A stretch of 64,000 nt of DNA from Streptomyces sp. NRRL B-1347 (GCF_000720325.1 NZ_JOJM01000020.1:42446-106445); one strand, 5' to 3'; shown: positions 37,790 through 47,350, counted from the first letter of the stretch. Program-made: numbers and translations. Notes: generated by a model from the sequence alone, not told the origin.

Positions 37790-38637
37790 CACTGCCTCCC
37801 CAGGCGGTCGGCGGCCCAGACGCCGACGACGTTGAAACAGACCACGACCAGGGCGATCGCGGTGCCGGGCACCAGGGCGGGGAGCATCGCGCCCTGGACG
37901 ATCGCCGCCTGCCCCTCCTGCACCATCAGGCCCCAGTCCGAGGACGGCGGTTGGGCACCGAAGCCCAGGTAGGAGAGCGTCGCCAGGGACATCAGGGCCT
38001 CGCCGAAGAGGACCACGAGATAGCCGAGGACGGACCGGCCCAGGTTCGGTATGAGGTAGCAGGCGCAGATGCGGGCGCCGCCCATGCCCTGCACGCGGTA
38101 CGCGTCGACGTACGGCTTGCGGGCCTCGGACAGGGCGAGGGAGCGGGTGTACTTGGCGATGGTGGGGGTGAAGGCCAGGCCGAGGGCGAGGACGGACGTC
38201 GTCGTGCCGGTGCCGAAGACGGCGATGATCAGCACGGTGAACAGCAGGCCGGGGAAGGCGTACATCACGTCCGTGAGGCGGGAGACGAGCGTGTCGACCC
38301 AGCCGCCGCACCAGGCCGCGAGCACCCCGAGCGTGACGCCGAGCACCCCGGCGACGGCGAGCAGCAGGAGCGGCGCGACCAGGCTGGTCCGCGCGCCGTA
38401 CAGGGCGCGGGAGAGCAGGTCCTGGCCGGAGGAGTCGGTGCCCAGGAGGTGCTCGCGGCCGGTGCCCACCAGGGAGGAGGACAGGTCGATGGCGTCCGGG
38501 GCGTAGGGCGCGAGGAGGGGCGCGAGGACGGCCGCGAGGACGACGAGGCCGAGCAGCGCGCCCGCGGCCATGACGCCGACGGGGCGCCGTCCCCCGGCCG
38601 CCTTCACGGCGTTCGTACCGCTCAGGGTGAGGGTCAT
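37789..38637 (-). CDS. peptide ABC transporter permease (DppC-like)
   Basis: A 282-aa inner-membrane protein with six helices. The binding-protein-dependent transport loop near the end reads LFGEALMSLATLSYLGFGAQPP. The ATG at 38637 overlaps the DppB-like stop by 4 bp. Confidence 0.92.
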
Positions 38638-39599
38638 GAGCGCACCTCCTTCACGCGCGGGTCGAGCAGCGGGTGGACGGCGTCCACGGCCGTGGTGACG
38701 ACGATGTAGCCGGTGACCATCAGGAGCAGGACGGCCTGGGCCACGGGGAAGTCGTGGGTGTTGATGGCGCCGACGAGCAGGGAGCCGATGCCGCTGAGGC
38801 CGAAGGCGGTCTCGACGACGACGGTGCCGGCGAGCATGCCCGCCATGACGAGGCCGCACATGGTGACGATGGGCCCCAGCGCGTTGCGCAGCACGTGGCG
38901 GCGGACTATCTCGCGCTCGGGCACGCCGGACGCGCGGGCCGCCGCCACGTGGTCGGAGGCCGCCGCGTCCGCCATCGCCTGCCGGGTCACGCGGCTGACC
39001 AGGGCGAGCGCGCCGAGCGCCAGCGACAGGGCGGGCAGCGTGAGGTGGTGCACGGTGCCGAGGAAGCCGGAGCCGCTGCCGGTCACCGGGAACCAGCCGA
39101 GCCGCACCCCGAAGAACGACACCAGGGCGATCGCCGCGACGAACGACGGCACCGAGGCGGCGAGCGTGGTGATCCCGACCACCGCGGAGTCCACCCAGGT
39201 GGACCGCTTCACGGCGGCGAGGACCCCGGCGCCCACGCCGAGGACCACGAACAGGACGGTGGCGTACAGGACGAGTTGGAGCGTCGTCGGGAAGCGGGCC
39301 GCCACCAGGTCGGACACCTGGTCGCTGTACTTGAAGGACCGGCCGAGGTCGAGGTGCAGGCAGTCCCACAGCCAGCGGCCGTACTGGGCGGCCAGCGGCT
39401 CGTCCAGGTGGTACTCGGCGCGCACCTGGGCCAGGCGCTCGGGGGTCAGCTTGTCGCGGCCGCCCGCGAGGAAGACGGCGGGGTCGCCGGGCGCGGCGTA
39501 CACGGCGGCGAAGATGACGAAGGACGCGGCGAGGAGCGTGGCGAGCACGCCCGCGAGGCGCCGGACGAGGCGGACGGCGATGCCCTTTCCCATTCCCAT
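38634..39599 (-). CDS. peptide ABC transporter permease (DppB-like)
   Basis: A 321-aa permease with an N-terminal helix and APGDPAVFLAGG typical of DppB/OppB, and a cytosolic loop AAASDHVAAARASGVPEREI contacting the ATPases. ATG at 39599 or 39593. Confidence 0.92.
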   Translation of the reverse strand: MGMGKGIAVRLVRRLAGVLATLLAASFVIFAAVYAAPGDPAVFLAGGRDKLTPERLAQVRAEYHLDEPLAAQYGRWLWDCLHLDLGRSFKYSDQVSDLVAARFPTTLQLVLYATVLFVVLGVGAGVLAAVKRSTWVDSAVVGITTLAASVPSFVAAIALVSFFGVRLGWFPVTGSGSGFLGTVHHLTLPALSLALGALALVSRVTRQAMADAAASDHVAAARASGVPEREIVRRHVLRNALGPIVTMCGLVMAGMLAGTVVVETAFGLSGIGSLLVGAINTHDFPVAQAVLLLMVTGYIVVTTAVDAVHPLLDPRVKEVRS

Positions 39600-39605
39600 G
39601 GCGGC

Positions 39606-41288
39606 CTAGCCTTTCCGCGCGCCCAGCAGGGCGGCCCACGGGTAGTAGAGGTACGACTGGGAGGCGGGCGGTCCGGTCAGCCGGTCGCTGAGGACGAGGG
39701 CCGTCGGCACCTGGGCGAGGGGGATCCACACGGCGGCGTCCACGAACCGCCGCTGGGCCTCGGTCGTGAGCCGGGCCCGCTCGGTGTCGTCGAGCGTGGC
39801 GAGGGCCTTGCGCACGAGGCGGTCGTACGCCGCGTCCTTGAAGCCGACCCAATTGTTGGAGGAGTCGGACAGGCCGTTGTCGTAGAAGCCCATGGGGTCG
39901 GCCTTGGAGATGTACCAGTCGCCGACGAGGACGTCGATGTCGGCGCGGGCCTGGGGGTCGCTGTAGAACTCCTCGAACTGCGCGGGCGGCACGGTCTTGA
40001 TCTGCGCCCGCACCCCGATCCGCTGGAGCGCGGCACGGGTGGCGTTGGCGACGACGGTGCGGCCCTGGCTGCTGTCGGTGCCGATGACGACGGGGTCGCC
40101 GGGGGCGCCGGCCTCCTTGACCAGCTTCTTGGCCTCGGCGAGGTCGGCGGCGGTCGGGGTCGCGGGGGCGGTGGCGCCCAGCTTCTTCTGGGCGGCGGCG
40201 AACAGGGGCCGCTCATAGCCCCAGGCCCCGGCGCCGACGGGGGCGGCCCAGGGCTGCACCAGGCCGCCGTAACCGGAGTTGGCGATGCCCTTGCGGTCCA
40301 GGGAGAGGGACAGGGCGCGGCGGATCGCGGGGTCCTTGAGGCCGCCGCGCGCGGTGGGGATGAGGACGAGCGAGGCGGTGGAGGGGCCGTAGTACTGCCG
40401 GAGGCTCTTCGTGCGGCGCAGTGCCGCGGCCGTGTTCGGCGACTCGGCGTAGGTGCCGTCGGCGGCGCCCGTCCGCAGGGCGTTGACCAGTGCGCTGTCG
40501 GAGGCCCAGCGGAAGACGACGCGGCGGGTCAGGGGCTTCTTGCCCCAGTAGTCCGCGTACGCCTCGATGGTGAGCGAGTCGCCGGACTTCCACTCCTTGA
40601 GGCGGTACGGGCCCGAGCAGGCGTCCTCCTGGCCGGGGGTGCCGAACTCCTTGCCCGCGTCGGTGACCCGGCGGGGGTTCCACACGATGCCCGCGTCGCC
40701 GGCGAGGGCCTTGGTGAACAGGGCGTCGGGCTCCTTGAAGCGGATCGTCAGCTCGCGGGGTCCTGTCCTGCGCATCGAGGCCACGTTGCCGAACTCGTCC
40801 GACTGCTCCATGTCCTTCGCGGCGTGCCGCTTGAGGCTCCACAGCACGTCGGCGGCGGTGAGCTTCGAGCCGTCGTGGAAGGTGACGCCGTCGCGGACGG
40901 TCAGGACGAGCGTGCGGTCGTCCGGCGTGCGGGCCTTCTCGGCGAGGAACGGCTTGACGCTCATGTCGGGCTGGAGCTGGTAGAGCCGCTCGCAGATGTT
41001 GGTGAGGACCACGCGTCCGGCGCTGCCGCCCTGGCGGTCCAGGTCGAGCGAGTCGGGCTCGTCCTCCAGGAGCCAGTCGGCCTTCTCCAGGCGGCCCTGC
41101 GCGGGCGGGGTGGTGGCGCGCAGGGTCAGCTTCGCGGCGTCCGCGGGGGCGCCGCCGAGGGCGTTGGTGTCGGCTCCCGCGCAGCCCGCGGCGAGCAGGG
41201 ACGCCGCGACGAGCCCGGCGGCGGCGCGCGCCGCACGGCGCGGCACGGCCGCGGCCCTGCCCGGTGGTTCCGTCGGTCGGTGCGTCAT
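39606..41288 (-). CDS. peptide ABC transporter substrate-binding lipoprotein
   Basis: A 560-aa SBP family 5 (DppA/OppA-like) lipoprotein with lipobox LLAAGC, the family start EPDSLD, and the VRDGVTFHDGSKLTAADVLWS block that identifies the family. The ATG at 41288 overlaps the stop of the acyltransferase gene by 4 bp. Ligand unknown; the linked C45 enzyme suggests a peptide or amide-bearing compound. Confidence 0.93.
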   Translation of the reverse strand: MTHRPTEPPGRAAAVPRRAARAAAGLVAASLLAAGCAGADTNALGGAPADAAKLTLRATTPPAQGRLEKADWLLEDEPDSLDLDRQGGSAGRVVLTNICERLYQLQPDMSVKPFLAEKARTPDDRTLVLTVRDGVTFHDGSKLTAADVLWSLKRHAAKDMEQSDEFGNVASMRRTGPRELTIRFKEPDALFTKALAGDAGIVWNPRRVTDAGKEFGTPGQEDACSGPYRLKEWKSGDSLTIEAYADYWGKKPLTRRVVFRWASDSALVNALRTGAADGTYAESPNTAAALRRTKSLRQYYGPSTASLVLIPTARGGLKDPAIRRALSLSLDRKGIANSGYGGLVQPWAAPVGAGAWGYERPLFAAAQKKLGATAPATPTAADLAEAKKLVKEAGAPGDPVVIGTDSSQGRTVVANATRAALQRIGVRAQIKTVPPAQFEEFYSDPQARADIDVLVGDWYISKADPMGFYDNGLSDSSNNWVGFKDAAYDRLVRKALATLDDTERARLTTEAQRRFVDAAVWIPLAQVPTALVLSDRLTGPPASQSYLYYPWAALLGARKG

Positions 41289-42523
41289 CTGGCGTCTCCG
41301 AACGGGCCGTCGTACAGGTTCCAGGGAAGGTGCTGGTAGTCGCGGTCGCAGGGGGTGCCCGCCGTGACGCGGTAGTCGCCGGTGGTCAGGTCCACGCAGG
41401 AGGAGACGAGGGTGGCCCACTGCCTCAGCTCGGCGCGGCGCGGGTCGGGGTGGGTGCACAGGGACTCGGGGTGGCCCAGGTGGTCGGACATCGCCTGCTT
41501 GATGATCTTGAGTGATTCGTCGGGCCCGGTGGCGCCGCGCAGGGCGGCCAGGCCCTCCTCCGCGCGCGGGACGCGGACCAGGGAGTCCGGGGACAGGGGG
41601 CGGTAGCCGGGGGCCAGGGCCGCGGGGACCCCCGCCTGGTAGTGGTTGCCGTGCACGAGCAGGCCGTCCTTCGGATACATCCAGCCGTGCCCCGCGGGGG
41701 TCGTCTCCAGGTCGATGGCGAAGCCCTCGCGGCAGGTGAGCAGCGCGTTCGACGCGATGTGGGCGCGGGTGCGGCAGAGCACGTCCACGGCGTCGGTGAC
41801 GGCGTGCTGGTCGAGCACGCTGCGGCGCACCACGGTCTGCGGCAGGCCCACCGCGTCGCTGAAGCGCCCGCCGAGGCCGTTCGCGTTCAGGGCGATGCCC
41901 GCCGAATTGGCCCCCTGGCGGCCGATCTGGCCCGCCTCGACCTGCATGATCAGGGTGGGCTTCGGGGGCTGCACGATGCGCAGCATCACGACGGTGTCGG
42001 CCACGCCCGCGCGCCAGTCCCAGTTCTGTCCCGCGTACACATGGCCGTCGCCGCTGGCCGGGCCGTACGCCGCGAAGGAGGTGCAGCCGTCGGAGGCCGC
42101 TTCGGCGTCCGCGCCCTCCGCCCGCTCGCCCTCCACCGGCTCGCCCGTCACGGGCTCGCCCGCCACCGGCCCGTCCGCCGCCATCCGCTTGAAGGATCTG
42201 TCGTAGATCACCTCACCGCGCGCGTTCAGCGCGAGGACGTCGAGCAGGTCCACTCCCGCGCCGTCCGCGATGCCGGCCATCTCCTCCTCCAGGTACGGCG
42301 CGTACTCCCGGACGGGCTTGAGCCAGCGGGCGGCCCGGGCGGTCACCTGCTCCCAGGTCAGGCCCGCCGACTGGCCGAACGCGGCCGCGTAGTACCCGAG
42401 TGCCGCGTGCAGTTGGGGGCGGACGGCCTCGCCGTACTGACGGCCGCGCTCGGTCGGCGTGCCGGAGATCTCGACCACGGGAAGGACCCGGGCGGATCGG
42501 TCGGAGGTGGTGCGCGGCGCCAT
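41285..42523 (-). CDS. C45-family autoproteolytic acyltransferase/hydrolase
   Basis: A 412-aa Ntn-hydrolase of the isopenicillin-N acyltransferase (C45) family. The autocleavage site is G146-C147 in DGCTSF; Cys147 becomes the N-terminal nucleophile. Further family blocks are GNGLGGRFS-like NANGLGGRFSDAVG, HGNHY and the N-terminal GTPTERGRQYGEAV. A low-complexity insertion at about 118-145 is a run of five-residue PVxGE repeats. First gene of the operon, with GGAGAAG before the ATG. Expected to cleave or form an amide on the compound imported by the ABC transporter. Confidence 0.9.
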   Translation of the reverse strand: MAPRTTSDRSARVLPVVEISGTPTERGRQYGEAVRPQLHAALGYYAAAFGQSAGLTWEQVTARAARWLKPVREYAPYLEEEMAGIADGAGVDLLDVLALNARGEVIYDRSFKRMAADGPVAGEPVTGEPVEGERAEGADAEAASDGCTSFAAYGPASGDGHVYAGQNWDWRAGVADTVVMLRIVQPPKPTLIMQVEAGQIGRQGANSAGIALNANGLGGRFSDAVGLPQTVVRRSVLDQHAVTDAVDVLCRTRAHIASNALLTCREGFAIDLETTPAGHGWMYPKDGLLVHGNHYQAGVPAALAPGYRPLSPDSLVRVPRAEEGLAALRGATGPDESLKIIKQAMSDHLGHPESLCTHPDPRRAELRQWATLVSSCVDLTTGDYRVTAGTPCDRDYQHLPWNLYDGPFGDAR

Positions 42524-42531
42524 TCTTCTCC

Positions 42532-42595
42532 TGTAACGTCGATTACGAAAAGCTCGATGCTTGGAACGTACCATCCAGCATGTAACGTCCATCAC
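42532..42595. promoter_or_regulatory. paired RpiR-type operator candidate
   Basis: TGTAACGTCGATTAC (42532-42546) and TGTAACGTCCATCAC (42581-42595) are near-identical and 49 bp apart. The first holds the dyad GTAA-CGTCGA-TTAC. They lie in the 91-bp gap between the C45/ABC operon and the divergent rpiR gene, so the regulator probably controls both. Confidence 0.65.
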
Positions 42596-42614
42596 ACGGG
42601 AGTCAAGACCTGTA

Positions 42615-43655
42615 ATGAAGATTTCAGAGCCGCCGGAGGGCGGAGCGGTGGACGGGTCCGGCGGAACGACGGACGAGACAGGCAGGGCAGGCGGCGCAGG
42701 CGCAGCAGCCGGAGCCGCCAGGCCCGGCACGCCGGGCGCGACCGGCGGGGCGGCGGACGCACCGGACGACGCGGACGACGCCGGCGGTGCCGCGCGGCTG
42801 CGCGCCGCCGTGCGCGGCCATTGGGAGACCCTGTCCGCATCCGAGCGCGCCGTCGCCCAGTACCTGGCGAGCGTGCCCGCCGAGTCCCTGCTCTTCGCCT
42901 CCGCGCAGGAGCTGGGCACGGCCAGCGGGACCAGCAACGCCACGGTCGTGCGCGCCCTGCAGCGCCTCGGATACGCGGGCCTGCCCGCGCTCAAGCGCGA
43001 CCTCGCCACGGACTTCACGGCGGCGGTCGCGCCCGAGGTGCGGCTCGCCAAGCGCATCGCGCACGTCGGCCGGGACCTCGGCGGCATCTGGGACGAGGTC
43101 TTCGACGAGGCTCAGGAGCGCATCGAGCACGCCCGCCGCCTGACCCCCGACGACGCGCTGCGCACGGCCGTCGGCGTCCTCGCCGACGCGGGCGAGATCC
43201 ACGCGTACGGAGTCGCCGCGTCCGAGCTGGCCGCGCGGCACCTGGCCCTCACCCTCGGCCGCGTGGGGCGGCGCGCGCGCTATGTGGGAGCGACCGGGTT
43301 CGCCCTCGCCGACCACCTGCTCGCGCTGCGCCAGGGCGACGCGGTGGTGATCTTCCAGCCGGGGCGGGACCTGGCGGAGCTCTCCGTGTTCATCGAGCGG
43401 GCGCGGGCCGTCGGGGCGCGGGTCCTGCTGGTGACGGACGAGCTCGCCGAGCGGTACGGGGGCCGCGTGGACGCGGTGCTCACCGCGCCGCACACTCCCA
43501 CGGGGATCACCACCGAGGCGCTGACCGCGCTCGTCGTGGCGGACGTGCTGCTGCTCGCGCTGGCCACGCTCGACGAGGCCCGGGCCGTGGACACGTCACA
43601 CCAGCTGACGGCACTGCGCGAGCAGCTGCTGGCCCCCAGACCGCGCAAGGCGTAG
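42615..43655 (+). CDS. MurR/RpiR-family transcriptional regulator
   Basis: The 346-aa product has a Gly/Ala/Asp-rich N-terminal extension of about 60 residues, an RpiR-type HTH (LSASERAVAQYLASVPAESL, GTSNATVVRALQRLGY) and a SIS domain (GEIHAYGVAASELAARHLAL, GDAVVIFQPGRDLAELSVFI). SIS domains bind phosphosugars or related ligands. Divergent from the C45/ABC operon with a shared candidate operator. Confidence 0.92.
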   Translation: MKISEPPEGGAVDGSGGTTDETGRAGGAGAAAGAARPGTPGATGGAADAPDDADDAGGAARLRAAVRGHWETLSASERAVAQYLASVPAESLLFASAQELGTASGTSNATVVRALQRLGYAGLPALKRDLATDFTAAVAPEVRLAKRIAHVGRDLGGIWDEVFDEAQERIEHARRLTPDDALRTAVGVLADAGEIHAYGVAASELAARHLALTLGRVGRRARYVGATGFALADHLLALRQGDAVVIFQPGRDLAELSVFIERARAVGARVLLVTDELAERYGGRVDAVLTAPHTPTGITTEALTALVVADVLLLALATLDEARAVDTSHQLTALREQLLAPRPRKA

Positions 43656-43693
43656 CCCTCCTCGGGGAGTCCCTGACCCAGGGCCCCACCCTT

Positions 43694-44335
43694 CTACACG
43701 TGCTGCATGACCAGCACGAACGTCGTCCCCGGCAGCAACGCCTCGTACGCGTGCGGCACATCGCCCCGGTACGACATGTAGTCCCCGGGGAACAGCTCCA
43801 CCGGCTCGTCGCGCGGCCCCGCGAGGAGGTGGCCGGTGGAGACGATCAGATGCTCCACGGTGCCGGGGTTGTGCGGGTCGGACTCGCGCGCCGGGCCGGG
43901 CTCCATCGCGCCGTGGTAGATGTCGCGGCGGATGCCGGACGGTCCCCGGGAGAGCAGCGTGCCCGCGTACGAGGAGCGCTCCGCGTGCATGACCGGGCCC
44001 TCGCCCGCGCGGATCACGGTGACGGCCGGAGCGGGCGACTCCATCAGCGCGCTGAACGGCACTCCGAGCGCCACGGCGAGCGCCCAGACCGTCTCGATGC
44101 CCGGATTTCCGGTCGCCGCCTCCAGCTGGGACAGCGTGGACTTGGCGATTCCGGCGCGCTTGGCCAGCTCGGAGAGGGAGAGTCCGGCGCGCGCCCGCTC
44201 CCGGCGCAGCGCCTCGGCGACCCATTCACGCGGGGCGCGGGGGGCGCGAGGAGCACCAGAGCCGCCAGGGCCCCCAGCGGCCCCAGGGACCTGCGCGCCG
44301 CTTCCGGCACCTTCGCTGTTCTGGTCCGTCCTCAC
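43694..44335 (-). CDS. XRE-family regulator with cupin domain
   Basis: A 213-aa protein with an N-terminal HTH_3 (LSELAKRAGIAKSTLSQLEA) and a C-terminal cupin (EHLIVSTGHLLAGP, LFPGDYMSYRGDVPHAYEAL). This is the common regulator of azlCD in actinobacteria. The GTG at 44335 is set by GGGAG 8 nt upstream. Divergent from azlC; GTTCG/CGAAC half-sites (44374-44389 and others) lie between them. Confidence 0.92.
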   Translation of the reverse strand: MRTDQNSEGAGSGAQVPGAAGGPGGSGAPRAPRAPREWVAEALRRERARAGLSLSELAKRAGIAKSTLSQLEAATGNPGIETVWALAVALGVPFSALMESPAPAVTVIRAGEGPVMHAERSSYAGTLLSRGPSGIRRDIYHGAMEPGPARESDPHNPGTVEHLIVSTGHLLAGPRDEPVELFPGDYMSYRGDVPHAYEALLPGTTFVLVMQHV

Positions 44336-44350
44336 CCTTACGACTCCCGA

Positions 44351-44439
44351 CCGTTCGGCATACCAGTCCAATCGTTCGCCTTGACGAACATGATCCCCCT
44401 GAACCATCCTACGACGCATGCGTTCGACACACCGAACGG
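44351..44439. promoter_or_regulatory. GTTCG/CGAAC operator candidates in the azlC control region
   Basis: A dyad GTTCG-CCTTGA-CGAAC lies at 44374-44389, with CCGTTCGG at 44351-44358 and CCGAACGG at 44432-44439. These lie around both starts and fit binding by the divergent cupin-XRE protein. Confidence 0.5.
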
Positions 44440-45152
44440 ATGACCCGACAGAACGAACACCCGGGTTCGTCCGCTTCTCCGACCTGCCCTCCGACGTGCT
44501 CCGCGGCATCGCCCTCGTCCTGCTCGCCGACCTCGTCGTCGGGGTGTCCTTCGGCGCGATCGCCGTGGCGGGCGGCCTGCCGGTGTGGCTGCCGGTCACC
44601 ATGTCGCTGCTCGTGTACGCGGGCTCCGCCCAGTTCAGCGCGGTCGCCGTGCTCACGTCGGGCGGCGGCGCCGCGGCCGCCGCCGCGACCGGCCTGCTGC
44701 TCAACACCCGCACCGCGGCCTTCAGCCTGGCCGTGGCCGACAGCATGGGCCGCTCCTGGGCCGCGCGGCTCGTGGGCGCGCACCTGGTCACCGACGAGAC
44801 GGCGGCGTTCGTCCTGGCCCAGCCCGACCCGCGGCGGCGCAGGGCCGCGTTCTGGATATCCGGGATCGGCCTGTTCATCGCCTGGAACGTGAGCGTGCTC
44901 GCGGGCGCCCTCGCCGGCTCCGCGCTCGGCGACACCGCGCGGTTCGGGCTCGACGCCGCGTTCCCCGCCGTGCTCGTGGCCCTCGTCCTGCCCGTCCTGC
45001 GGGACGCCGACGGCGGCGCGCGCCGGGCGGCCGCCGTCGGCGCCGTGCTCGCGGTGGCGGCGACACCGGTCCTGCCCGCGGGCCTGCCGGTGCTGCTCGC
45101 GCTCCTCGGCCTGCTCGCGACGGGCCGCCGTCCCGCCGGAGGCGCCGCATGA
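44418..45152 (+). CDS. azlC: AzlC-family branched-chain amino acid exporter subunit
   Basis: The 244-aa membrane protein has the AzlC signatures VVGVSFGAIAVAGGLP, LLVYAGSAQFSAVAVL and LLLNTRTAAFSLA. With AzlD it forms a two-component exporter of branched-chain amino acids or analogues. No ribosome binding site precedes the ATG at 44418, so the transcript may be leaderless. The stop overlaps the azlD ATG by 4 bp. Confidence 0.92.
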   Translation: MRSTHRTDDPTERTPGFVRFSDLPSDVLRGIALVLLADLVVGVSFGAIAVAGGLPVWLPVTMSLLVYAGSAQFSAVAVLTSGGGAAAAAATGLLLNTRTAAFSLAVADSMGRSWAARLVGAHLVTDETAAFVLAQPDPRRRRAAFWISGIGLFIAWNVSVLAGALAGSALGDTARFGLDAAFPAVLVALVLPVLRDADGGARRAAAVGAVLAVAATPVLPAGLPVLLALLGLLATGRRPAGGAA

Positions 45153-45463
45153 ACGCCCAGCTCGTCTGCGTCCTGGCCCTGGCCGCCGGGACCTACGTCT
45201 TCCGGCTCGCCGGACCGCTGCTCCAGGGCCGGGTGGAACTGCCCGTACGCATGCAGGAGTTGCTGACCGTCGGGGCCACCGTGATCCTCGTGGCGCTCCT
45301 GGCGACCGGCGCCTTCACCGAGGGGCACGACTTCGCGGGCTGGTCGCGCCCGGCGGGAGTGCTCGTGGGGGCGGCGCTCGCCTGGCGCCGCGCGCCGTTC
45401 GTGATGGTGGTCCTGGGCGCGGCGGGCGCCACGGCGCTGCTACGCCTCGTCGGGCTTTCGTAG
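45149..45463 (+). CDS. azlD: AzlD-family branched-chain amino acid exporter subunit
   Basis: A 104-aa small membrane protein with four helices and the family start AAGTYVFRLAGPLL. It is coupled to azlC. Its last 24 bases are antisense to the fourth unit of the 42-bp array that continues into the convergent ligase gene. Confidence 0.92.
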   Translation: MNAQLVCVLALAAGTYVFRLAGPLLQGRVELPVRMQELLTVGATVILVALLATGAFTEGHDFAGWSRPAGVLVGAALAWRRAPFVMVVLGAAGATALLRLVGLS

Positions 45464-45607
45464 GCCACCGTGCAGCGCCCGCAACGCCTCGCCGGGCTTC
45501 CGCGACCCGGCGTACAGCGCCCGCCCCGCCTCGCCGCCCTGCCGTAGGCCGCCGTACAACGCCCGCTACGCCTCTCCACCCTGTCGCAACCCGCCGTACA
45601 GCGCCTC
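45440..45607 (-). repeat. 42-bp tandem repeat, four units, bridging azlD and the acyl-CoA ligase gene
   Basis: Read on the minus strand, the units encode ALYGGLRQGGEA-stop-R, ALYGGLRQGGEAGR, ALYAGSRKPGEALR and ALHGGLRKPDEA-stop, in one frame. Stop codons lie at 45566-45568 (the ligase stop) and 45440-45442, exactly 126 bp apart. The last unit overlaps the azlD 3' end. Confidence 0.85.
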
Positions 45608-47350
45608 CACCACCGACCCGTACCGCTCGGCCACCGCCTGCCGCCGCACCTTCAGGCTCGGTGTCAGAAGCCCGGAATCGATCGTGAAGTCCTCGTCCAG
45701 GACGGCGAATCCGCGGATCCGGGCCGGGCGCGAGAGGCTCGCGTTCGCCTCGTCGACGGCCTCCTTGACGAGGGCGCGGACCGTCGGATCGGCCGACAGC
45801 GGCTCGGTGAGGGTGACTCCCGCGCGCCCCGCCCACCCCGTGACCTCCTGCGCGTCGAGCGTGATCAGCGCGACGGGGTAGGGCCGCCGGTCGCCGACAA
45901 GGACCGTGCGCGAGACGAACCGCGATGCCTGCACGGCGAGTTCGACGAGTGACGGCGTCAGGTTCTTGCCGCCCGAGGTGATGATGAGGTCCTTCTTGCG
46001 CCCGGTGATGGTCAGATAGCCGTCCTCGTCGAACGCGCCCAGGTCACCGGTGTGCAGCCAGCCGTCGGCGTCGAGCGCCGCCCGGGTCGCGGCCGGGTCG
46101 CCGTGGTAGCCGGGGAACACGTTGGCCCCGCGCGCGAGGACCTCGCCGTCGTCCGCGATCCGCACCTCGCAGCCCTCGATGGGCCGCCCCACCGTGCCGT
46201 ACTTGACCGCGCCGGGGTGGTTGAGACTGATGAGGCCCCCGGACTCCGTCATCCCGTACCCCTCGAAGACCTGGATGCCGCAGGCCCGCAGGAAGTCCAG
46301 GACATGCGGGGCGATCGGCGCGCCGCCGGTGAGGGCCCACCGCAGCCGCCCCCCGAGCGCCTGCCGGACCCGGCCGAACAGCGCCTCGTCCGCGGCCTGG
46401 TGCGCCTCCCTGAGCTCCGGCGGCAGCGCCCCGTCCGCCGCGAGGACGCCCACGCGCACCGCCTCCGCGAAGCGCTCGCGCCCGCCCTCCTGGGACTCGG
46501 CGAGCGAGAGCACCGTCGCGTACACCTTCTCGAACAGGCGCGGCACCGACGGCAGATGCGTCGGCCGGGCCTCGGCCAGCTCGGCGACGACGTCCTCGAT
46601 CCGGCCGCCGAAGTACACGATGGTGCCGCCGTCGATGAGCGTCGTGAACTCGATGAGCTGCGCGAGCAGGTGCGCGAGCGGCAGATAGAGGTACGTCGCG
46701 TCGCCGGGACCGCCCTCGATGAGCGGCAGCGACGCGTCCTGCACGGCCCCGAGGTTGCCGTGGGTGAGCACACAGCCCTTGGGCGGTCCCGTGGTGCCGG
46801 AGGTGTAGATGATGGTCGCGGGGTCCGCGGGCCCGCGGCCGCCCGCCCGGTCGAGCAGCACCTCGTCCGTGACCCCGGCGGCGTCCGCGTACGCCTGCGG
46901 GTCGGTCATCGCCACGAGGTGACGGAGGCCCGGCAGCTCGGCGCGCAGCCGCTCCACGTCGGCGACGCGCGCCGCGTCCTCGCACAGCACCACCGAGGCG
47001 CCGGAGTCCCCCAGCACCCAGACCGTCTCGTCCGCGCCCGCCGTCGGATAGACGGGCACGACGACCGCGCCCGCCGCGAGCGCGCCGAGGTGCGCGTACG
47101 TCCACTCGGCGCGGGTCTCGGCGAGCACCGCGACGCGGTCGCCGGGCGCCACGCCCATGCCGACGAGCGCCCGGCCCACCCGCCGCGCCTCGTCGCGCAG
47201 GGCCCGGTAGGACACCTCCCGCCATCCCCCGGCGCGTTTGAACCGCAGCGCGGGCAGCTCGCCGTGGCGGTCCGCCGCCCACTCCGCGAGCACGGACAGG
47301 GTCGGGGGCCGGTGCGTCAGCCGTTCCGTCGTGCGCACGCGTTCCGTCAT
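45566..47350 (-). CDS. long-chain fatty acid--CoA ligase (AMP-forming)
   Basis: The 594-aa adenylate-forming enzyme has P-loop TIIYTSGTTGPPKG, A5 motif VFEGYGMTESGG, A7 TGDLGAFDEDGYL and the C-terminal domain motif GRKKDLIITSGGKNLTP. It activates fatty acids for degradation or lipid synthesis. The ATG at 47350 was chosen for agreement with the family N-terminus. Its C-terminal 12 residues are the first unit of the 42-bp array. Divergent from an AraC-family gene. Confidence 0.93.
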   Translation of the reverse strand: MTERVRTTERLTHRPPTLSVLAEWAADRHGELPALRFKRAGGWREVSYRALRDEARRVGRALVGMGVAPGDRVAVLAETRAEWTYAHLGALAAGAVVVPVYPTAGADETVWVLGDSGASVVLCEDAARVADVERLRAELPGLRHLVAMTDPQAYADAAGVTDEVLLDRAGGRGPADPATIIYTSGTTGPPKGCVLTHGNLGAVQDASLPLIEGGPGDATYLYLPLAHLLAQLIEFTTLIDGGTIVYFGGRIEDVVAELAEARPTHLPSVPRLFEKVYATVLSLAESQEGGRERFAEAVRVGVLAADGALPPELREAHQAADEALFGRVRQALGGRLRWALTGGAPIAPHVLDFLRACGIQVFEGYGMTESGGLISLNHPGAVKYGTVGRPIEGCEVRIADDGEVLARGANVFPGYHGDPAATRAALDADGWLHTGDLGAFDEDGYLTITGRKKDLIITSGGKNLTPSLVELAVQASRFVSRTVLVGDRRPYPVALITLDAQEVTGWAGRAGVTLTEPLSADPTVRALVKEAVDEANASLSRPARIRGFAVLDEDFTIDSGLLTPSLKVRRQAVAERYGSVVEALYGGLRQGGEA

